DNA from: Cyanobacteria bacterium UBA9579
GTDB taxonomy: Bacteria; Cyanobacteriota; Vampirovibrionia; Gastranaerophilales; UBA9579
Assembly: GCA_003499585.1 (NCBI GenBank)
Contig: DNSU01000057.1
Span: 1 to 5,909 of the forward strand
Direction of reading: 5' to 3'
DNA: 5,909 nt
Under the pieces are notes generated by a model. That model saw only the letters and a list, made by a program, of their open reading frames with translations. It was not told where the DNA came from and ran no database searches. Position 1 is the stretch's first letter. Every line of letters begins with the position of its first letter. Shown piece after piece: positions 1 to 5,909 of this stretch. Made by a program: the position numbers and the translations under genes.

Positions 1-90
1 TCAGCATTAATTTGAAGACTTCCTGCTTTTGGATTAAAGGTGATATTTCCCAGAGTATTTGTACCTGCTCCTGTTGAATTAATAAATATT
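1..90 (-). repeat. Direct DNA repeat, downstream copy (module 8 core)
   Basis: This matches 811-900 base for base at a constant offset of 810. I count 9 differences in the first 80 bases and 11 in 90. At protein level 22 of 26 residues from NSTG to QINA agree. Several of the differences are synonymous. Confidence 0.9.
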
Positions 91-371
91 CCATTTGCTG
101 ATAATGTAGATAGTGCTGAGTTAGAAGATAACAGGTTTCCGGTGGATTTGATATACATACTTCCGGAGTTTGAAGATACCGTAGCTCCTGCTAAATCAAT
201 AGTGCTTCCTGATAAAGGATTTGCTAAATTGAGTTCTTTGAATTTATCAGAAAGAATATTATTTTGGGTTACTAATAAATTATTTATATTTCCAAAGTAA
301 ATATTATTTCCTGCCAGAATATTTCTTGGGCTAACCAAAGTTAAAGAATCAAACGCAGCAAATATTTTACC
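1..371 (-). repeat. Module 8 (first about 123 residues, cut by the window edge)
   Basis: Block A is GKIFAAFDSLTLVS then NIYFGNINN (anchor glycine codon at 291, exactly 810 bases from that of module 7). NILSDKFKELN stands in the block B position, as in module 7, then SGSTIDLAGAT, GSMYIKSTGN and NGIFINSTG. The window ends in GSLQINA, the point where module 7 continues with NSGILTLDA. The module clearly carries on beyond base 1, so the stop codon is at least part of a module away. Confidence 0.8.
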
Positions 372-3300
372 TGTAGCGGTAGCATTAGTCAGTAAGCTGT
401 TAGTAAATGTGAAATCGCTTCCATACAAGTATAAGTCATCACCATAGTTTAAGTCTGAATTTGTAAGGTTAATATTACCGGTAGAATTAGTAAATAATCC
501 AATTGAACCTGTTATATTATATCCAGTGATGCCAATATCTCCATTTGAACTCAGGAATTTAACCATGCCACCGCTAAGAGTATTTCCTGAACCTGTTAAT
601 GATATTCCTGTATTTCCTGTAACATTAAAGTTGCCTGCAGCTGACATGTTGGAGTTATTTATACTGGTTGTCCCAGTATTGCTGATTAAATTTACATATC
701 CGGAAGCATTAAGATCTGAGTTTTGAATGGTTGATGTATTAGACGAGATATCTATATTTGTGGTGTTAGCAAGAGTTGATGAAACTGCATCTAATGTCAG
801 TATCCCTGAATTAGCATTAATTTGAAGATTTCCTGTTTTAGGATCAAAGGTGATATTTCCCAGAGTATTCGTGCCTATTCCTGTTGAATTAATATACATT
901 CCGTTTGAAGAAAGTGTTGTTGGTACTGATCCTGTTAAAGATATATTACCCGCTGAATTAATATATATAGTTCCAGCAGAGGAAGCTAATGGAGTACCAC
1001 CTGCTAAACCAATAGTACTTCCAGATGAATAACTATCAAGAAGTGCTTTAAAATCTGTAGCTAAAATATCTGCCTCTGATACAGAAGCACTGGTGATATT
1101 TCCAAGGTATAAATCACCGGTAGAAGTCAATGAACTTAGACTATCTAAAGACAATGTATCAAATGCAGAATATATTTTTGCAGCACTGATTGTGGAATTG
1201 TTGAATGTAAGAATATTTCCAAAGATATATGAGTTATTTGAAGAGGTTAGAGCAGAATCAGTTGCAGTAATATTACCCAGAACGGCAGCTAATTCAGTGA
1301 TATTAGCATTGGCAGCAGTAACATTAGTTAATTGTAAATCACCTGCTGTAGCTTTTATTCCTATCGATCCAGGAACAGAAGCACTTACATTAAACAGAAT
1401 ATTGTTTATTTGATGCGTTCCACTACCATCCAAGGACATGGAAAAACTAGTGGCATTTAATATTGATGGGTCAACACTTTCCCCGATTAATGTCAAGTTA
1501 CCATACGGTAATAATATACTTATTTTATTACCAGCAGAAATAGAATTAGGAAGAACTCTGCTCGCTCTGATTGTCAGATCTGTACCAACAGCAGCAGGAT
1601 TATCTCCTAATTCATTATAAATTTCATGCCCGGAAGCCCAGCCTATACTTGGTACACCTGAACCTAAATAAAGAGTTTGTCCTGCATTAAGTCTTCCGGT
1701 ATTTAACTGCAATTCCTTAAATCCTAGATACATATTTCCAGTTGCAGCTAATGTAGTTCCTGCAAGTAGATTATTTGTAGCATTTTCTGAATAATAATAC
1801 ATATTTCCTGCAGAAGAAATATCAGAATTTATATCGATTGGGCCGCTTTGTGAAAATAAACCTATATTACCAGCTGTAGGCGTATTCTGAGTGTAAAGCA
1901 TATCAGATCCAAGAGTTACGCCATTATTGCCGCTAATTCCGATATTTCCTGCACTACCGGCTCTGGTAATCAAAGTAAGATTATTTAAATCTGTCAGATT
2001 ATCTGAATCTATGAAGATATTATTAGCAGTCAGTGTTGTATTTACTGTGCCATTCAGGTACAAGCTGTCAGATGAAAGTATATCAAGGTTTCCTGTTGCA
2101 TTAGCTGTCAGATTTTTTATGGTGGTTGACCCTGTTCCGTTAATTAATATATCTCCGGCACTCATTATACTTATATTAGGAGAGATTAGACGTTCCCCGC
2201 CTGCTAACAGGTTAATGTTTACATTACCAGCTCGAGATGTCAGTCCTGAAAAGGTAGTTGCAAAGGCAGAACCAGTGAATAAATCAGCTGGATCTCCACC
2301 ATCAATTGAATCCCAGCCTCCAAGTTTAATATTTCCAGATGGTGCTGATAAAGCACCAGTGCCGTTTAAATTCAATGTATTAAATGCAGAATATATATTA
2401 CCAATAGTTGCTATACTTGAGTTAGAACTAAGAATATTGGAATATATATAAATATTTCCTATATTGGCCCCTGTAAAAGTCACTCCTGAGCCAATAGTGA
2501 TATTTCCTGTCTCTGATCCCAGACCGAGATTACCAGGACCTCTGAGATCAGAGCCTGTGCCAAGCATAAGACCGTCTGCACTTCCTATACCCAGATTATT
2601 AGTAGCATTTAAAAGAGTATTTTCTATAGTCAAGCTGCCTGAAGTATTAAGATAAATGTCTCTTGATGTTATTGTTGTACCATAAGTACCATTTAACAAG
2701 ATATTACCTATAGAATCAAAGATTATACTTCCTGTAGCTGTGTCTGTATTTAAATTAATATGTTTCATATTTATTGTGCCATCAGCATTAAAATATGCAG
2801 ATGTGGCATTAAAATATGCCTGTGTAAAATTAGGTCCGTTTATAACAAGATTACCACCTGAATCAATATTTAAATTTCCGCCTGATTCTACAGAAGTACC
2901 GCTTGATAATAGTGAGATAGCTGTGTTGCCTGTAAGAGCAGTAAGTGTAAGAAATCTGGTTCCAACAGAAGTCCCGCCAAATATAGTTCCAAAGGCATCA
3001 CCACCAGAGCCTAAACTGCCAAAGGTAATATTACCATTTGTTGTCCTGATTTTAGCGTCATTTGACAATGATAAAGTATCAAATGATGAATAAATTTTAT
3101 TTGTTGCATTGAGATATCTGGCATCGAGATTAATAGTATTTCCATACATGTACATATTACCCGCTGCACTAACAGCAGTTGCACCACCACCAATTGAAAT
3201 TGTGCCTGTTTCAGTAATTAATCCCAAATTACCACTTGTTGAATTAACATTGACGTCAGGCTGTATCGTTATTCCTGTCTTGGCACCAATACCAAGATTA

Positions 3301-5909
3301 TTTACAGCAGTTAAATGTGAGCCTATAGTTACATTACCATCTGAATCAAGGTTTATTTTATTTGCAGAAAATGTTGGCAAAGTACTTGTTCCATTGAATA
3401 AAACATTTCCAGTAGAATCAATGTTAATAAGTCCTGAAGTTGCATTTGCACTCAGATTAACATCGGTTATTGTAGTTGTACCGCCTGCATTTAAATAAAT
3501 GGAACCTGTTGTTGCTGTTATAGTAGGATCAGGATTAGTAGTCGCACTGGTTCCATTTAAGAGTAGGTTTGCTGCAGAATTTATGTATATATTACCGCTA
3601 TTTGAAGTGATTCCGGAAGAATCTCTTAAATCAAACTCCATATTATTATTAAGTGCAGGGATATTACCAAATCTGGTAGCAAATTTCGTTCCGTTAAACA
3701 CATTTTGTATTGAGTCAGCATTTGCAGGATCTGGCAAGAATCCTAAATTTATATTATTTCCCACTTGTAAATACTCATTGCCGAATATTCTAAATAGGTT
3801 AAATTCAAGATGTGCATTATTGTTAATTGTAAGAGATTCACCAATTGTAAATTGGTTAGTATATGCATAAATATTTCCAATATTATCTGTATAAGAAAAC
3901 AAAGATATCGCACCTGTTGTTGAACCTATACCTAAGTTATTTGCTGTAATATCAAGGTTACCTGTACTTATATTTTGGGTACTTCCAATACCAATATTGC
4001 CATTAGTGGCATTTAGTGCAAAATTATTAAGTGCAATCACACCTGGAGAATTAATATAAATTGATGACGCATTCAAAGATGCACTTGGAGTGCCAAAAGA
4101 TGCAGCTATATTAACATTACCATTTGAATCCACATCAATAATTCCACTTGTTGAAGTGATATTACTAAGGTTTGATATTAATTCTATTTTCAAATCACCT
4201 GTTTTATTGGTATAACCACCAAATCTCTCAGCAAATGAAGAACCATTAAACACTGAAGAAATTGTTTCACCACTTGAAGGCAGTGTTCCTAGATAAATGT
4301 TCCCAACAGCTTCTATGTCAGCACCGTTAAGCAGCTTCATATTATTAAAGGCTGAATAAATATTTCCTGAAGGGGTCAGATTTACGGTATTAACAGTGAA
4401 AATATTTGAGTAAGTATATAAATTATTTCCTATAGTAAGTGAAGTACTAGGATTAATAGTAATGTTTCCTAATACCGACCCTAAACCCAGATTAGTTGCA
4501 TTCAGAGTAGCACCGGTTAAAGTAACATTTCCTGTATTAGAACCTATGCCAATATTTCCACTATTTGCATACAAATATGTATTCGGAGCATTTACTTTAT
4601 CGATTAAAATATCACCAGAATTGCTAATATCTATATTACCCGTAGTGGCATTAACCAAGACATCATTAATATGGGTCTGACCATTTGCATTTATATATAC
4701 TGAAGAACCAGAAATAGAACCATATGAAGTACCATTAGAAAATCCATTTATAAATATACTTCCGGGTGACTTAATATTTACAATTCCCCCTGCTATAAAT
4801 TCATTGTGGGAATTATCTGTTGTCCTTTGCAAAAGATTCATGGTCATATCAGTGCCATAATTAGTCAGCGTTTTAAATCTGGAGCCAAATGTATTATCTT
4901 CATCGAATATATTTAAAATTGACTGAGAATCAGAAGGGAGGTAACCTAAATATATATTGCCATTTGCAGCTTTTACATCACTGTACCTATACCCGCCATC
5001 GTCTGGATTCCAGATCTCAAATGCCATATAAATATTGCCGTTATTAGATATAAAATCCGCATCAGGCTTAATTGCATTAGCATAGACATACAAGTTGTTA
5101 TCTGCCGTTAATAAAGTATCATCCCAATGAGTATTTAAATTACCTGATGTTGTGGCTATACCTAAATCACCTTGTGAATTTATATGAGTACGGGCACCAA
5201 AAGAAATATCACTTGAAGCACCAATACCTAACTTTGCATATGCAGTGCTGGTATCTTCGTTGGTATTATTGATAGCATTGAGATACACACCTGATCCAAC
5301 ACCAGCTGTTACATTAACATAGCCAGAACCTGCATTTAAATAAATTTTATTAGCATTAAGATAGTGTGGCGATGAAATACCATCTATAGCTATATTTCCA
5401 GGAGACGTGATGTTTAGAGTTCCAGCAGTTTTAATATGTGTAAGATTTCTGATGCTTGCATCTGTTAAATTAATCTTTGCAGCATCAATATTAATGACAT
5501 TATTATCATTATATTGATCATAAGCGCCACCAGCTTCACCTGCAGATACTGTAGCATTAGATCCTAATGCAATTGATGTACCTGCCAGAGTATCTCCTGT
5601 TGCTTTTAACGTAATGGATCCACTTGCAGTACTAATTGCATGAGCTTCAATTAATCCCTCAAGGTTTATACCAACAGCTTTAGCACCATCATTGGAATAT
5701 GTACTTATATTTGGACTGCTTGCATAAGACCAGAGATTTATGTTCTGTCCTCTTATATATGGTGTTGCCTGTCCATTTGCACTATCAAAATAATGAGAAA
5801 TCACGCCATTATTCGCACCTGTGGCCAAACTAGTTGGAGTATAATCATAAGGATTTGCTGTGTTAAATGTGACATTAGCACCAGTTATCAGGTTAATGTT
5901 GTCGGTTTT
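1..5909 (-). CDS. Giant repetitive filamentous-haemagglutinin-like adhesin (internal fragment, both ends missing)
   Basis: I translated the entire minus-strand frame by hand: 1969 consecutive codons (positions 5909 to 3, plus two bases of the next codon), no stop and no sign of a frameshift. The fragment has no Cys and five Trp (residues 60, 262, 300, 1199 and 1424, counting from 5909). It is very rich in N, G, S, T, I and L. Short strands such as GNIYINS, GNITIG and NNLGIGS recur throughout, as expected of stacked turns of a parallel beta-helix. Eight copies of a module of roughly 180-270 residues follow a less regular head of about 167 residues and part of an earlier module. Family knowledge: such proteins are exported to the cell surface, often by a two-partner (TpsA/TpsB) route, and mediate adhesion. 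Signal peptide, TPS domain, anchor and partner transporter all lie outside the window, so export route and ligand are inference. No start was chosen because the frame is open at the right edge. Alternatives are another type of surface beta-solenoid or an S-layer-like repeat protein. Confidence 0.95.
372..1181 (-). repeat. Module 7 (270 residues, the longest; close to module 8)
   Basis: Block A is KIYSAFDTLSLDS then DLYLGNITS (anchor glycine codon at 1101). Block B is replaced by ADILATDFKALL, then SGSTIGLAGGT. Block D is AGTIYINSAGNISLTGS and NGMYINSTG. A run shared only with module 8 follows: TNTLGNITFDPK and GNLQINA. About 80 further residues of plain solenoid turns (ILTLDAVSS, YVNLISNTG and similar) precede blocks E (DIGITGYN, SIGLFTNSTGNINL) and F (DDLYLYGSD). 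These extra turns account for its length. Confidence 0.8.
811..900 (-). repeat. Direct DNA repeat, upstream copy (module 7 core)
   Basis: This is the partner of 1-90. Similarity continues at lower level across the rest of the module, with a net one-codon length change: the CTGCTAAA-containing segment is at 187 in one copy and 1000 in the other, an offset of 813. The frame is therefore kept in both. Confidence 0.9.
1182..1739 (-). repeat. Module 6 (186 residues, most degenerate)
   Basis: Block A is recognisable (GNMYLGFKELQLNTG then TLYLGSGVPS, anchor glycine codon at 1662). Block B has lost the FNGTxFATRF consensus and reads EIYNELGDNPAAVGTDL, with an unusual GWASGHE just before it (Trp at 1638-1640). 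Block D reads LTLIGESVDPSILNATSF instead of INGT...LTAN. The block E strands are weak (SIGIKATGDLQL) and block F is SYIFGNILTF. It marks a change between modules 1-5 and the differently organised modules 7-8. Confidence 0.65.
1740..2402 (-). repeat. Module 5 (221 residues)
   Basis: Block A is GNIYSAFNTLNLNGT then NIKLGGWDSIDGG; the consensus LPS after the anchor glycine (codon at 2319) is replaced by GWD, with a Trp at 2313-2315. Block B is DLFTGSAFATTF. Block D is ILINGTGSTT, then LYLNGTVNTTLTANNIFIDS. Block E is GNIGISGNNGVTLGS and GNIGLFSQSGPIDI, and block F is GNMYYYSENA. Order is intact. Confidence 0.8.
2403..3101 (-). repeat. Module 4 (233 residues)
   Basis: Block A is KIYSSFDTLSLSND then GNITFGSLGSGG (anchor glycine codon at 3018). 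Block B is TIFGGTSVGTRF. Block D appears as NLVINGPNF with a tandem AYFNA pair, then ILLNGTYGTT with RDIYLNTSG. Block E is NNLGIGSADGLML and GNLGLGSETGNITIGS, among the best matches to consensus. Block F is GNIYIYSNIL. The short tandem AYFNA repeat is also visible in the DNA (see 2785-2819). Confidence 0.8.
2785..2819 (-). repeat. Short tandem repeat, 21-base period
   Basis: The 14-base plus-strand string GCATTAAAATATGC occurs at 2785-2798 and again at 2806-2819, a period of 21 bases or seven codons. In the protein it gives YFNATSA followed by YFNADGT in module 4. The frame is preserved. It reads as a small in-frame slippage or duplication event. Confidence 0.85.
3102..3815 (-). repeat. Module 3 (238 residues, block D doubled)
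   Basis: Block A is the most diverged of the set. HLEFNLFRIFGNEYL replaces GNIYSAFNTL, but NINLGFLPD remains (anchor glycine codon at 3741). Block B is a clean NVFNGTKFATRF. Block D occurs twice: LLLNGTSATT with GSIYLNAGG, then VLFNGTSTLP with SANKINLDSDG. Block E is NNLGIGAKTGITI and GNLGLITETGTISIGG, and block F is GNMYMYGN. The doubled block D explains the extra length and suggests that turns are gained by duplication inside modules. Confidence 0.8.
3816..4367 (-). repeat. Module 2 (184 residues, the shortest)
   Basis: Block A is near consensus: GNIYSAFNNMKLLNGA, then GNIYLGTLPSSG (anchor glycine codon at 4287). Block B is SVFNGSSFAERF. Block D is degenerate at its first strand (NVNIAASFGT) but clear at the second (SIYINSPG). 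Block E is GNIGIGS and NNLGIGSTTGAISL, and block F is GNIYAYTNQFT. The shorter length comes from fewer solenoid turns between blocks B and E, not from loss of a block. Confidence 0.8.
4368..5039 (-). repeat. Module 1 (224 residues)
   Basis: Block A is GNIYMAF with an eight-residue-class insertion (EIWNPDDGGYRY, Trp at 5010-5012) before NIYLGYLPS; its anchor glycine codon is at 4944. Block B is NIFDEDNTFGSRF, more acidic than the consensus. Blocks D (IFINGFSNGTS, SVYINANG), E (GNIGIGSNTGNVTL and TNLGLGSVLGNITI) and F (NNLYTYSNIFT) follow in order. This module has the clearest pair of block E strands. The distance to the next anchor glycine is 219 residues. Confidence 0.8.
5040..5408 (-). repeat. 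Module 0, downstream half only (blocks D-F)
   Basis: This stretch carries recognisable block D (SPGNIAIDG then LNANKIYLNAG), block E (AKLGIGASSDISF and GDLGIATTSGN) and block F (NNLYVYANAI) in the usual order. No block A or B is seen upstream of it; the head region occupies that place. It therefore looks like the worn first unit of the array, or the point where the head joins it. An unusual acidic/Trp loop, HWDDTLL (Trp at 5124-5126), sits between blocks E and F. Confidence 0.65.
5409..5909 (-). other. Head region upstream of the module array (protein region)
   Basis: About 167 residues of the same reading frame that do not follow the A-F module pattern. It starts with NINLITGANVTFNT, a solenoid-like pair of strands, then a stretch richer in Pro, Tyr and His (NPYDYTPT, VISHYFD). 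INLWSYA follows, with Trp at 5730-5732. A GSITLKATGD ... TSIALGSNATVSAG stretch looks like regular solenoid turns again. An Asp/Asn-rich loop (AYDQYNDNN) then leads into INIDAAKINLTDASI. It contains more charged and aromatic residues than the array. It could be the segment that follows an N-terminal secretion/capping domain, but I cannot recognise the conserved TPS motifs, so no domain name is given. Confidence 0.6.

Noticed and set aside
1..900. Insertion-sequence or transposon ends at the 810-base repeat
   Set aside because: The repeat is coding, extends as graded similarity across a whole module, and has no inverted ends or transposase. It is internal gene duplication.
1182..1739. Possible frameshift or pseudogene decay in module 6
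   Set aside because: The motifs are weak there, but the frame is unbroken and blocks on both sides (module 5 block F, module 7 block A) are in the same frame. Divergence is the simpler explanation.
3011..3193. A 60-codon minus-strand open frame
   Set aside because: It lies in a different frame from the adhesin and inside it, and its protein has no similarity to the modules or any sign of being a gene.
40..4680. A series of plus-strand open frames (for example 40-300, 850-1032, 1093-1413, 1927-2451, 3109-3498, 3499-3870, 4462-4680)
   Set aside because: All lie in the same antisense frame of the continuous minus-strand gene, have Pro/Val/Ile-rich nonsense composition, and repeat the same string (MIFPRVFVP) only because the underlying adhesin modules repeat. 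They are antisense shadows.
1..5909. CRISPR array, suggested by regular repetition
   Set aside because: Repeats are diverged, coding, in frame and hundreds of bases apart. There are no identical 20-40 base repeats with unique spacers.
1..5909. Promoter-like TATAAT and other AT-rich strings, and possible internal starts at Met codons
   Set aside because: The window is AT-rich, so such strings are expected by chance. They lie inside an uninterrupted coding frame with no ribosome binding site or gene boundary nearby.
5409..5909. N-terminal TPS (haemagglutination activity) secretion domain
   Set aside because: The head region has solenoid strands but I could not see the conserved TPS motifs, and the frame stays open upstream. 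The domain, if present, probably lies beyond base 5909.

Overview
The whole window is the inside of one very large gene on the minus strand. The frame whose codons start at plus-strand positions divisible by 3 (read right to left, 5909 down to 3) has no stop codon. It gives 1969 residues with neither the true start nor the stop in view. The protein is dominated by Asn, Gly, Ser, Thr, Ile, Leu and Ala, has very few charged residues, no Cys and only five Trp. It is built from short G-N-I-x-I/L-type strands. This is the look of a secreted right-handed beta-solenoid of the filamentous haemagglutinin / large filamentous adhesin kind. No symbol can be assigned, and secretion by a two-partner (type Vb) system is inference because neither end is visible.

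Layout, in the direction of translation. Bases 5909-5409 are a less regular head. Bases 5408-5040 are the second half of a repeat module. Bases 5039-1 hold eight further copies of a diverged module (seven complete, the last cut by the window edge). Each module runs through the same ordered blocks: (A) GNIYSAFxxLxL followed by NIYLGxLPS; (B) NVFNGTxFATRF; (C) a GNxxIxLL strand; (D) IxINGT...LxANxIYINSxG; (E) two NLGIGSxTGxITI strands; (F) GNxYxYxN. The distance between successive YLG glycines is 219, 182, 241, 233, 219, 187 and 270 residues. Modules therefore vary by insertion and deletion of solenoid turns while block order stays fixed. The last two modules are much closer to each other than the rest: 71 of 80 bases match at an offset of 810. 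This suggests recent duplication at the downstream end.

Organism: the DNA is AT-rich (roughly one third G+C by eye) and uses ATA, AAT and TTA freely. Giant AT-rich adhesins of this style are known from Fusobacterium, from gut Gastranaerophilales/Vampirovibrionia-type cyanobacterial relatives and from Elusimicrobiota. The window alone does not decide between them. No RNA gene, promoter, terminator, mobile element or second gene is supported. Apparent plus-strand reading frames are antisense shadows of the adhesin.
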